This document shows, piece by piece, positions 45,416 through 53,592 of a stretch of DNA of 64,000 nucleotides (position 1 is the stretch's first letter; every line of letters begins with the position of its first letter). The stretch covers positions 2,910,419-2,974,418 of the forward strand of contig NZ_MINL01000001.1 of the NCBI RefSeq assembly GCF_001882345.1. Reading direction: 5' to 3'. The notes beneath the pieces were generated by a model. It ran no database searches and was not told the origin of the DNA. It saw nothing but the letters and a program-made list of their open reading frames with translations. The stretch comes from Halomonas sp. QHL1. GTDB taxonomy: Bacteria; Pseudomonadota; Gammaproteobacteria; Pseudomonadales; Halomonadaceae. A program made the position numbers and the translations under genes.

Positions 45416-45454
45416 CACGCTATTCAGCCGTCCCTATGGACGGCTGAATACGTG
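45416..45454. repeat. Large near-perfect inverted repeat between cheZ and flhB
   Basis: TATTCAGCCGTCC (45421-45433), loop CTAT, GGACGGCTGAATA (45438-45450): a perfect 13-bp stem, extended by CACG/CGTG with one bulged C. No T tract follows on either strand, so an ordinary intrinsic terminator is unlikely. The left arm read on the minus strand is ACGGCTGAATAGCG, close to the published enterobacterial FlhDC half-site. It may be an operator for flhBA, or an mRNA hairpin. Confidence 0.6.
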
Positions 45455-45486
45455 ATAAGCTTCGCTTCACCTGGCCGGATACCCGT

Positions 45487-46653
45487 ATGGCAGATAACGA
45501 TAGCGACCAGGAAAAGACCGAAGAGGCCACGCCCAGGCGAAAAGAGAAGGCCCGTGAAGAGGGCCAGGTTGCCCGTTCCCGCGAGTTAAATACGTTTTTG
45601 CTGCTACTGGGCGGTGTGATTGGCCTCTATAGCATGGGCAAAATGCTCTATGACCAGCTGGGTGCGGTGATGGAGCAGGCTTTCTTGTTTGAGCGTCGCC
45701 AGGCAATGGAAAGTACGCCGATGTTGGTCAATGCGCTGGATCTTGGGCAGCGCACACTATTTGCCATGATGCCGCTGTTTTTACTGTTAGCCGTGATTGC
45801 ATTGGTAGCCCCGGGGTTGATGGGAGGCTGGCTGATATCGGGTAAATCGATGCAGCCCAAGTTTTCCAAGCTAAACCCTATTAAAGGCGTAAAGCGTATT
45901 TTCTCCACCCAGGCACTGATCGAATTGGCTAAAGCGATTGCCAAGTCGGTTCTGGTAGGGGGTGTCGCCGCAACGTTTTTGTATTTCAACATCGGCAAAT
46001 TTATGGCGCTAATGGATCAGCCTATCCAGCAAGCGCTGACCAACGCGCTAACCATGGCGGCTCAGGCGGCCGGGCTCATGGTGCTGGTGTTGATCGTGGT
46101 TATTTTGATCGATGTCCCTTTCCAGCTCTGGGACAATGCAAAGAAGCTGCGCATGACTCAGGAAGAGGTTAAGCGTGAGCACAAAGAGTCCGAAGGCGAC
46201 CCGCATGTGAAAGCGCGCATTCGCCAGCAGCAGCAGGCCATGGCGCGGGGTAGGATGATGAGCAAAGTGCCCGAGGCCGACGTCATCATTACCAACCCCA
46301 CGCACTATGCGATAGCACTGACTTATCAGGAAGGTAGCATGGGCGCGCCACGGCTGGTGGCAAAAGGCGCCGACGCAGTGGCCGCGCGCATTCGCGAAAT
46401 TGGTGAAGAGGCAGGCGTGCCACGATTGGAGGCAGCCCCATTAGCGCGGGCCCTGTATCATCACGTCGATCTAGATGCAGAGGTACCTGCCGAGCTGTAT
46501 ACCGCGGTGGCGGAAGTAATGGCCTGGGCCTATCGCCTCAAGCAAGTAGCAAAACAAGGAGGCGAGGTGCCCCCAATCCCCGATAACCTGCCGGTACCAC
46601 CGGAGATGGAAAGCCCCGGGCATGGCGCCGGTGGTAATGAGGCGCAACCATGA
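45487..46653 (+). CDS. flhB: Flagellar export switch protein FlhB
   Basis: A 388-residue export-gate protein. The charged N-terminus (QEKTEEATPRRKEKAREEGQ) and four membrane helices (about 33-55, 90-118, 145-170 and 190-210) are typical, and the cytoplasmic domain has the autocleavage site NPTH at 270-273 (cleavage between Asn270 and Pro271). FlhB switches export from rod/hook to filament proteins on contact with FliK. A Pro-rich tail extends beyond the enteric length. ATGA overlap with flhA. A separate FlhB C-terminal paralogue lies at 30.7 kb. Confidence 0.96.
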   Translation: MADNDSDQEKTEEATPRRKEKAREEGQVARSRELNTFLLLLGGVIGLYSMGKMLYDQLGAVMEQAFLFERRQAMESTPMLVNALDLGQRTLFAMMPLFLLLAVIALVAPGLMGGWLISGKSMQPKFSKLNPIKGVKRIFSTQALIELAKAIAKSVLVGGVAATFLYFNIGKFMALMDQPIQQALTNALTMAAQAAGLMVLVLIVVILIDVPFQLWDNAKKLRMTQEEVKREHKESEGDPHVKARIRQQQQAMARGRMMSKVPEADVIITNPTHYAIALTYQEGSMGAPRLVAKGADAVAARIREIGEEAGVPRLEAAPLARALYHHVDLDAEVPAELYTAVAEVMAWAYRLKQVAKQGGEVPPIPDNLPVPPEMESPGHGAGGNEAQP

Positions 46654-48737
46654 AAGGCTTGAGTCAGCTAGTAGGTCGGCGCGACTGGATGAGTGATGTG
46701 CGCATGAAGCTGCTGGTCGGGCCGCTGCTCATCCTCATGATCTTGGGCATGATGATCGTGCCCTTGCCCCCCTTCGCCCTGGATTTACTCTTCACCTTCA
46801 ATATCGCGCTGGCCATTATGGTGTTAATGGTCAGCATGTTTACGCAGAAGCCGCTGGACTTTGCGGCGTTCCCTGCTGTGTTGCTATTTACCACGCTGCT
46901 GCGCCTGTCGCTCAATGTGGCCTCTACCCGGGTGGTGCTCATGGAGGGCCACCAAGGCGGTGCGTCCGCGGGTAAGGTCATCGAAGCGTTCGGGGCGTTC
47001 CTGGTCGGCGGTAATTTCGCTGTAGGCCTAGTGGTCTTCCTTATTCTCGTCATCATCAACTTTATGGTTATCACCAAAGGTGCTGGCCGTATTGCCGAAG
47101 TGGGTGCGCGCTTTACCCTGGATGCGATGCCCGGTAAGCAGATGGCCATCGATGCCGATCTGAACGCTGGCTTAATCGGCGAAGAAGACGCCAAGAAGCG
47201 CCGCGCGGAAGTCGCGCAAGAGGCGGATTTCTTTGGTTCGATGGACGGCGCAAGTAAGTTTGTCCGTGGCGATGCCATTGCCGGTTTGGTGATTATGGTG
47301 GTCAATATCATCGGCGGGCTGATGATTGGCATGCTGCAGCACGATATGAGCTTTGGCGCTGCTGGCCAGACCTATATGTTGCTGGCGATCGGCGATGGCC
47401 TGGTGGCGCAAATTCCGGCCCTGGTGATCTCGACCGCAGCGGGTGTCACGGTCTCTCGGGTTAGTACCGATACGGACGAGGATATTGGCCAGCAAATGCT
47501 CAGCCAACTATTCGTTAATCCCCAGGTACTGATATTGGCCGCCATAGTGATGGGGCTATTGGGCATGGTGCCCGGCATGCCCAATTTAGTGTTTCTGCTC
47601 TTTACCGCACTATTGGCGGGTTTGGCGTGGTTTATTATGCGCCAAAAAGAGCAGTCGTTGGTCAAGGAGGAAATTGCGACTACGCCTGTGCCGTTACAAG
47701 AGACGCCTGAAGCGAGTTGGGAAGACGTGCAGCTGGTCGATACCCTCGGCCTGGAAGTGGGGCATCGCTTAATCCCGCTGGTCGACTCGCGTCAAAAAGG
47801 CGAACTGCTCGGGCGCATTAAGAGCGTGCGGAAAAAGTTTGCCCAGGAAGTCGGCTTCCTGCCGCCGGTGGTGCATATCCGCGATAATTTGGAGCTGCCA
47901 CCCAACGCCTATGTGCTCTCAATGAAAGGCGCCGAGATTGGTCGCGCCGAGGCGCAGCCGGGCAAGTGGCTGGCGATTAATCCGGGGCAGGTGTCAGGCG
48001 AGCTGCAGGGCACCCATACTCAAGATCCCGCCTTTGGTTTGCCCGCTGTGTGGATCGATAGCAACCAACGTGAGCATGCCCAGGTGTATGGCTACACCGT
48101 GGTGGATGCCAGTACCGTCATAGCAACTCACTTGAACCACCTGTTGCACCGTCATTCGCCCGAGATGCTGGGCCGTCAGGAAGTGCAGAAGCTGCTGGAT
48201 AAAATGGGTGATGATCAGAAAGCGCTGGTCGAAGAGGTCATCCCCAAGGCTATTTCGTTAACGGTGCTGCAGCGTATCTTGCAAAACCTGCTCGACGAAG
48301 ATGTCTCTATCCGCGATATGCGCACAATTCTGGATACCCTGGCGGAGTACGCCACCCAGCAAAAAGATCCCAACGAGCTGACAGCGCTGGTGCGTGTCTC
48401 GCTGGGGCGTGCGATTGTCCAGCATTGGTTTGCAGGGCAGGAGACGCTCAATGTCATGGGGCTGGATGCCCAACTGGAGCAGGTGCTGGTACAGGCTATG
48501 AACGGTAACGGTGCCATGGAGCCCGGGTTGGCAGAGACACTGATGACCCAGGCGCAGCAGGCGCTGGAGCGTCACGAAAGCTCCGGCGAACCGCCGGTGC
48601 TGGTGGTGCAGCACTCGCTGCGAGCGGTGCTGTCGCGTTTCTTACGCCGCCGTCTACGCCATATGTCCGTATTGTCCCAGGCTGAAATTCCCGATGACCG
48701 CACATTAAGAGTGACCACCGTCGTCGGCGGACGTTAA
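46650..48737 (+). CDS. flhA: Flagellar export gate protein FlhA
   Basis: A 695-residue FlhA. The N-terminal half has about eight membrane helices, the FHIPEP-family motif region (LDLLFTFNIALAIMVLMVSM, then LLRLSLNVASTRVVL) and the conserved cytoplasmic loop with PGKQMAIDADLNAGLI and GSMDGASKFVRGDA. The C-terminal half (from about 345) is the nonameric cytoplasmic ring that receives chaperones FliS, FliT and FlgN. Length equals enteric FlhA (692). Overlaps flhB by four bases; 59 bp before flhF. Confidence 0.97.
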   Translation: MKGLSQLVGRRDWMSDVRMKLLVGPLLILMILGMMIVPLPPFALDLLFTFNIALAIMVLMVSMFTQKPLDFAAFPAVLLFTTLLRLSLNVASTRVVLMEGHQGGASAGKVIEAFGAFLVGGNFAVGLVVFLILVIINFMVITKGAGRIAEVGARFTLDAMPGKQMAIDADLNAGLIGEEDAKKRRAEVAQEADFFGSMDGASKFVRGDAIAGLVIMVVNIIGGLMIGMLQHDMSFGAAGQTYMLLAIGDGLVAQIPALVISTAAGVTVSRVSTDTDEDIGQQMLSQLFVNPQVLILAAIVMGLLGMVPGMPNLVFLLFTALLAGLAWFIMRQKEQSLVKEEIATTPVPLQETPEASWEDVQLVDTLGLEVGHRLIPLVDSRQKGELLGRIKSVRKKFAQEVGFLPPVVHIRDNLELPPNAYVLSMKGAEIGRAEAQPGKWLAINPGQVSGELQGTHTQDPAFGLPAVWIDSNQREHAQVYGYTVVDASTVIATHLNHLLHRHSPEMLGRQEVQKLLDKMGDDQKALVEEVIPKAISLTVLQRILQNLLDEDVSIRDMRTILDTLAEYATQQKDPNELTALVRVSLGRAIVQHWFAGQETLNVMGLDAQLEQVLVQAMNGNGAMEPGLAETLMTQAQQALERHESSGEPPVLVVQHSLRAVLSRFLRRRLRHMSVLSQAEIPDDRTLRVTTVVGGR

Positions 48738-48796
48738 TGATGATGCGCCGTGATAGGCTAGCGTCGACCATTTCCAGAATAGGCAAAAGGTAAATC

Positions 48797-50980
48797 ATGA
48801 GCGTTAGACGTTTCGTGGGAGCCAACAGTCGTGATGTGATGCGCCAAGTGCGCGAAACGCTCGGTGAAGACGCCTTGATTGTTGCCAATCGGCGTACTGA
48901 AGGGGGCGTTGAAATTTTGGCCATGGCGGATGAAGCCATTGACCACTTTGAACCTTCACCGGAACCCGCCCCCCCCGAAACGCCGGCAGCGCCTCCGCCG
49001 CAAGATCCCATGCAAGCGATGAGCGAGCGCTTACTGCGCGAAATGCAGGATATGCGAGCGCTGCTAGCCAATAGCCAGCCAGCCAATACCGCTTCCCCAC
49101 TGCCAACAGCGCCGACCGGCACGGCGGCGCGGCTGCGCCAACTGCTATGGAACGTCGGTTTTAGCAGTGAACTCGCCGATGAGCTGCTGGCAGGGTTGCC
49201 CGCACCGCTAACCAGGTTAGACGGCGATAGCGAAGCGCCGCTGCAGTGGCTGCGTCAGCAGTTAATGGATCGCCTCTGCGTGCTGAGCGATGAGCCCAGC
49301 TTTTTCGATCAAACCGGTATTGTTGCCCTAGTGGGGCCGACAGGAGTGGGTAAAACCACCACCACCGCCAAGCTAGCCGCTCGTTTTGTGATGCGCCACG
49401 GTACGCGCCCGGTGGCGCTGGTCACCACCGACAGCTTCCGGATTGGCGCCCACGAGCAGCTGCGCATCTATGCGCGCCTGCTGGATACCCCGATGTACGC
49501 GCTTGACGCCGAGCAACCCATCGACGATTTGCTGGGGCGCCTGCAGGGCAAGCAGTGGGTGATTATCGATACCGTGGGTATGAGTCAGCGTGACCAGCGG
49601 GTGATTGAGCAGATTGCCCACCTCCAGGGCGGACGCTCGCGGGTGCGTTTGGTACTGCTTCTCAATGCAGCCAGTCAGCCGGAAACCCTCGAAGAAGTCG
49701 TGCTGCGCTACCGCCAGGCCGCGCGAGCGGCGGGCGCAGAGCTAGATGACTGCATTATTACCAAGCAGGATGAGGCGGGACGTTTGGCGCCGGTATTAGA
49801 CATTATTATGCGTCACGGAATGCGCGTGCTGTTTGGTTCAAATGGCCAGCAGGTGCCTGAAGATATGGCCATTGCCGCCCCCGATGCGCTAGTGGATCAA
49901 GCGCTCAGCACGGCGACGCCACAGCGGGAGCGGGCGCAAAGTGCTGACACCCCGATGGGCATGCCGCGCTGGTCGCGGGATGTACTGGGCCAGGGGCGTC
50001 GCTTGTCGTCGCTACTGGCGCGGCTGCGCCAACGCGTCACGGGCTTTGCGGAATTAGAAGAGGTCTGGAATTTAGCTTCGCTGCCTAGCCGTGTGCAGGA
50101 AACGCGTTTAGATGCATTACTTGCCGGTTACCCCGCGGCGGAAACCACCTTAGGTATGGCGTGGTCAGCGCGGCGTAACGAGCGCGGCTGCGACTGGGCA
50201 ATGCCGGACATTGGCCTGGACACTGATGGCGCCTGGCTGGCGCTTCCCTGGCTGCAGCATCGCCACGCCGCGGGGTGGCAGCCCCGCTTAGCCGCTTTGA
50301 CTTCATCAAACGGCGTCGCTGTGCACTTACTACCGCGCTTTCCCGAACCCGATGCGTTGGCGTGGCTGGAAGCCGAGCACTTGACCTGGGTCAGCCAAGT
50401 AGCCCCTAGTCATCGAGTACTCTTTCACCACGAACGTCAGTCGATCCGTCAGCTGTTTAGTGACAGTGTGCTAACGCATCACGTGGGGGTACGTTTTCGC
50501 GGACAATCGGTGCAGCTGTGGACTGCCTACGCCGAAGTCGAGGACGCCAGCAGGACGGCTCTACTAGCCTGGTACGGCGAAGTGCGCGACCCGGAAAGTG
50601 CCAAAGTGGTGGCGCGGCGTTACTGGCTTACCCCAGCACGGTTGGGGGCAGAGGTGCTCTCGCTGCTGTTAACCCAACTGCAAAGCGAAGGTTTGTCTGC
50701 TTTGACGCGTCGCGCGTGGCAGCAGTTGAAAGAGGCCGATAGCGGAGATCTCAATGCCGAAGTTCGCCTATTGATGGCCAGCGGTGTGGCATCGGTCGCC
50801 GGGCATCTCGATGTCGCCGATGATGAGGAGGCGCAAACGCTGCGCGGCGACCTGCTCAATCTTCTAGGCACCAGCCGCCGACGCCGCGATACCGGCATGC
50901 TCGATGCGCTGGTCTACGCCTTTATGGCGCGGGATGCGATTCGCCAAATGGGCAGTGTTAGTCGAGAGGGTGTGGCGTGA
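48797..50980 (+). CDS. flhF: Flagellar SRP-like GTPase FlhF with long C-terminal extension
   Basis: A 727-residue protein; FlhF is usually 400-500. Residues 1-50 are the conserved start (VRRFVGANSRDVMRQVRETL), about 110-170 the N domain and about 173-365 the SRP-type GTPase domain, with GPTGVGKT at 180-187, VTTDSFRIGAHEQL, DTVGMSQRD and TKQDEAG. It ends in the FlhF-typical FGSNGQQVPEDM. Residues about 375-727 (49,919-50,977) form an extra region with no motif I recognise, Trp-, Leu- and Arg-rich and apparently globular. FlhF places flagella in polar bacteria. The stop overlaps the next gene (GTGA). Confidence 0.93.
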   Translation: MSVRRFVGANSRDVMRQVRETLGEDALIVANRRTEGGVEILAMADEAIDHFEPSPEPAPPETPAAPPPQDPMQAMSERLLREMQDMRALLANSQPANTASPLPTAPTGTAARLRQLLWNVGFSSELADELLAGLPAPLTRLDGDSEAPLQWLRQQLMDRLCVLSDEPSFFDQTGIVALVGPTGVGKTTTTAKLAARFVMRHGTRPVALVTTDSFRIGAHEQLRIYARLLDTPMYALDAEQPIDDLLGRLQGKQWVIIDTVGMSQRDQRVIEQIAHLQGGRSRVRLVLLLNAASQPETLEEVVLRYRQAARAAGAELDDCIITKQDEAGRLAPVLDIIMRHGMRVLFGSNGQQVPEDMAIAAPDALVDQALSTATPQRERAQSADTPMGMPRWSRDVLGQGRRLSSLLARLRQRVTGFAELEEVWNLASLPSRVQETRLDALLAGYPAAETTLGMAWSARRNERGCDWAMPDIGLDTDGAWLALPWLQHRHAAGWQPRLAALTSSNGVAVHLLPRFPEPDALAWLEAEHLTWVSQVAPSHRVLFHHERQSIRQLFSDSVLTHHVGVRFRGQSVQLWTAYAEVEDASRTALLAWYGEVRDPESAKVVARRYWLTPARLGAEVLSLLLTQLQSEGLSALTRRAWQQLKEADSGDLNAEVRLLMASGVASVAGHLDVADDEEAQTLRGDLLNLLGTSRRRRDTGMLDALVYAFMARDAIRQMGSVSREGVA

Positions 50981-51543
50981 GCGAACAAGATCAAGCCTCG
51001 GGACTGCGCAAGTGGGCAAGCCTGCAGCGCCAACAGCAGCAGGCTGAGGGTTCGGTTGACGTCGCGGCGGCAGAGCATGTGCCCGAAGAGACCGGCCCTT
51101 TATTAGCGCCTATGTTAGCGGCGGTGGAAGAGCCAGCGACAATGGCGCCGCCCAAGCCCAAAATTCCGCTTATTGTGGTCGGGCTGCCCGGTAGCGGTGC
51201 ACCCCAGGTGAGCAAGGTCAAAGCGCGTCTGGGGCAGTGGTCAATGCTAGGTCGAAGCTGGGCCGGTGATCCTGACGATTGGGATATTCGTATCGCCATG
51301 GCGGAAACTTCCGATCTTGCTCAGCTACGCGATCAATACAGCCGTTGGGCGCTATGGATCAGTAGCGATGCTGATACCTTCGCTGGTATGTTTGGGACGT
51401 TGCGTCAGCTGCATGAGCGGGGTGGGCCGCGTCGTTTGCTGGCGCTGCATGAACCCCACTTACCGCGCCAAGGGTTACTCGATAACTTGCGTCAGGCCGC
51501 TGATTACTACTTAAATATGGAGTTACTGGTACTTGCACGATGA
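50977..51543 (+). CDS. Unrecognised protein in the flhG/fleN position
   Basis: A 188-residue protein starting with GTG inside the flhF stop (GTGA). In most bacteria with flhF the next gene is flhG/fleN, a MinD-like ATPase of about 270-300 residues with KGGxGKS. Here the N-terminal 60 residues are Ala/Pro/Gln-rich, then IPLIVVGLPGSGAPQVSK appears where a P-loop would be, but the Lys-Thr/Ser pair is lacking. The C-terminal part (SRWALWISSDADTFAGMFG and RRLLALHEPHLPRQGLLDNL) has a layout that could echo the second half of a MinD fold. It may be a degenerate FlhG or an unrelated FlhF partner. The gene is real by coupling; the function is not established. Confidence 0.7.
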   Translation: MSEQDQASGLRKWASLQRQQQQAEGSVDVAAAEHVPEETGPLLAPMLAAVEEPATMAPPKPKIPLIVVGLPGSGAPQVSKVKARLGQWSMLGRSWAGDPDDWDIRIAMAETSDLAQLRDQYSRWALWISSDADTFAGMFGTLRQLHERGGPRRLLALHEPHLPRQGLLDNLRQAADYYLNMELLVLAR

Positions 51544-51568
51544 GCACACTCTGCCGAGGAGACCAAGC

Positions 51569-51997
51569 ATGCTAAGCTGGCCGTTAAGAGGGAGACTGCT
51601 GCTGATTGGGATATTGTTGACGGGGTGTCTACTGGCAGGATTGACGGCCAACGCCCAGGCGGCACCCGGCAGTTGGAGTAGCCAGATACCCGGGCTGATG
51701 GTGGCAATGAGTGATCGGGCAAGCACGAGTAAAATGGCTACCCCGCCCACCGTCGGCAATATTCAGTCAGGTCAACTCGGGCGTGTCCAGTGGCAGTTTG
51801 AATACCCCCACGGTGCGCTATTAAACGCTTGGCTGTGCCATCCAGAGCAGTGTGTTGCATTAACCGGTATGCGTGGTTCTACCGCCGCACTAGCGGGGCG
51901 AGCCGCTGAAGAGCCGTTGCATTTTCGCTTCGCCTTACGCCCAGGCCAGCGGCCTGTTCGCGTGCAAGGGTTGCAATTGATTGTGAACTATCAGTGA
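51569..51997 (+). CDS. flhE: Flagellar protein FlhE
   Basis: A 142-residue periplasmic protein. A signal peptide (LLLIGILLTGCLLAGLTANA) ends near AQAAPGSW. The mature part has the FlhE pattern: GRVQWQFEYP, a disulphide-type pair in CHPEQCVALTGMRGST, RFALRPGQRPVRVQGLQL and a final VNYQ, which parallels the enteric ending VNYR. FlhE has been linked to preventing proton leakage through the export gate in enteric bacteria. It lies between the flhG-position gene and fliA, not directly after flhA as in enteric bacteria. Start ATG 51569 has GAGGAG upstream. Confidence 0.85.
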   Translation: MLSWPLRGRLLLIGILLTGCLLAGLTANAQAAPGSWSSQIPGLMVAMSDRASTSKMATPPTVGNIQSGQLGRVQWQFEYPHGALLNAWLCHPEQCVALTGMRGSTAALAGRAAEEPLHFRFALRPGQRPVRVQGLQLIVNYQ

Positions 51998-52023
51998 AGG
52001 CTGGATAGCCGCGAGGCGAGAAT

Positions 52024-52725
52024 ATGTACACAGCACAAGGCAGGATCAAACAGAGTGAGCTGTTGACGCAATACATGCCACTGGTGCGACGCCAGGCCTT
52101 GACGCTTCAGGTTAGATTGCCAGCGAGTATTGAGCTCGATGACCTGATCCAGGCCGGGATGGTGGGGTTGCTGGAAGCGCTAGGTCGTTTCGATGCTACC
52201 CAGGGCGCGACGTTCGCGACCTTTGCCAGTCAGCGTATTCGCGGTGCAATGATGGATGAGTTACGCACCCGTGACTGGCTGCCCCGCAGCGTGCGCCGGT
52301 CAGCGCGTGCGGTTGACAGCGCCGTTCGCCAATTAGAACAACAGCTCGGGCGAGCGCCGGAAGAGAACGAAATTGCCCTCCACCTTGAGATGCCGCTGAG
52401 TGAGTATCAGCAGCTCCTCAACGACACCAACAGTGGCCAACTGTTGCCGTTTGAAGAGCTGGTAGCCGACGGCGGCGAGCCTGTCAGCAATGAACTGGGC
52501 ACTTCACCGTTCGAGCAGTTGCTAGATGGCCAGCAGCGGCAAACGCTGATTGACGCGATTGAAGCGCTGCCAGAGCGGGAAAAGCTGCTCATGGCGCTGT
52601 ACTACCAAGAAGAACTCAACCTCAAGGAAGTAGGGGCTGTGTTGGGCGTAACGGAATCACGCGTTTCTCAACTGCACAGCCAAGCCGTCAGCCGTTTACG
52701 CGCGCGTTTACACGACTCGGCATAA
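52024..52725 (+). CDS. fliA: RNA polymerase sigma28 factor FliA
   Basis: A 233-residue sigma28. Region 2 is evident (LPASIELDDLIQAGMVGLLE, TFATFASQRIRGAMMDELRT, DWLPRSVR), region 3 follows (LEQQLGRAPEENEIALHLEM), and the region 4 helix-turn-helix is LNLKEVGAVLGVTESRVSQL. It directs late flagellar promoters such as those before flgM, flgK, flaG and fliS here, and is held by FlgM. Short gap (26 bp) after flhE, so it is in the flhBA-flhF operon; the stator genes follow after 40 bp. Confidence 0.97.
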   Translation: MYTAQGRIKQSELLTQYMPLVRRQALTLQVRLPASIELDDLIQAGMVGLLEALGRFDATQGATFATFASQRIRGAMMDELRTRDWLPRSVRRSARAVDSAVRQLEQQLGRAPEENEIALHLEMPLSEYQQLLNDTNSGQLLPFEELVADGGEPVSNELGTSPFEQLLDGQQRQTLIDAIEALPEREKLLMALYYQEELNLKEVGAVLGVTESRVSQLHSQAVSRLRARLHDSA

Positions 52726-52765
52726 CACCTCTTTTTACTCACTTGTGACCGGCAAGGAGCCGTGG

Positions 52766-53587
52766 ATGAATCCTTCGACGCTGATAGGCATATTTGCCAG
52801 CATACTGCTGTTGGTAAGTGTGTTGTTTTTCACCGCAGAGTCCCCTGAAAGCTTTATCAATTTACCGGGCCTGGCCATCGTGGTGACCGGTACCCTAGCG
52901 GCGACCTTTATCAGCTATCCGCTGAAAGAGGTGCTCCGCGTCGTACGGCTAGTGGGCTTGGTATTCCGGCGCGAAAATACCTATATGCGTGACGATATCC
53001 GCGAACTGGTGGATATGTCGCGGCTGTGGTTTAAAGGCGATGTGCGCGCGGTCGAGCGCGAGTTGGAGCACACCAGCAATCCGTTTTTACGTACCGGGAT
53101 CCAACTGGTGATTGCCAACACCAAAGAGGATGAAATTTTTGACATGCTGCGCTGGCGCATCGCCCGCCTTAAAGCGCGTGAGCATGCTGAGGCACAAATA
53201 TTCCGTACCATGGCCACCTACGCACCCGCGTTTGGCATGATCGGCACCCTGGTGGGGCTGGTCAATATGCTGGAAGTCATGGACGCAGGCGACCTGCAAG
53301 TAATTGGGCCCCGCATGGCAGTCGCTCTGCTTACCACTTTCTACGGTATTTTACTCGCCAACTTAGTGTTTAAGCCGATTGCAGTGAAGCTCGAGCGCCG
53401 CACCGAAGAGCGGCTGATTACCATGAATATGGTGCTGGAAGGTATTTCGCTGATTACCAAGCGCCGCCTGCCGTCGTTTATCGAAGAGACCCTCAACTCG
53501 TTTGTGGCTAACTACCACGATGAAATTCGTGATAACAGCGTCAAGCCAAGGCCTGACTCGTCGGTTAGTTCGGCGGCCAAGGGATAG
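52766..53587 (+). CDS. Second stator MotA family protein, PomA-like
   Basis: A 273-residue stator protein, distinct from MotA at 32.3 kb and closer to PomA/MotC: shorter, with MATYAPAFGMIGTLVGLVNM and RMAVALLTTFYGILLANLVF around the third and fourth membrane helices, the regions most alike in sodium-driven PomA. Helices 1 and 2 lie near 5-25 and 32-52. It overlaps nothing but is 5 bp before its MotB partner. It is probably an alternative stator for different ion or load conditions; sodium use is inferred from similarity only. ATG 52766 with AAGGAG 7 nt upstream is preferred over GTG 52745. Confidence 0.9.
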   Translation: MNPSTLIGIFASILLLVSVLFFTAESPESFINLPGLAIVVTGTLAATFISYPLKEVLRVVRLVGLVFRRENTYMRDDIRELVDMSRLWFKGDVRAVERELEHTSNPFLRTGIQLVIANTKEDEIFDMLRWRIARLKAREHAEAQIFRTMATYAPAFGMIGTLVGLVNMLEVMDAGDLQVIGPRMAVALLTTFYGILLANLVFKPIAVKLERRTEERLITMNMVLEGISLITKRRLPSFIEETLNSFVANYHDEIRDNSVKPRPDSSVSSAAKG

Positions 53588-53592
53588 CCAGC

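Noticed and set aside
46664..47332. Long open frames on the minus strand opposite flhA (and similar frames opposite other genes)
   Set aside because: They are shadows of the strongly conserved coding strand, with no ribosome sites and no recognisable protein motifs.
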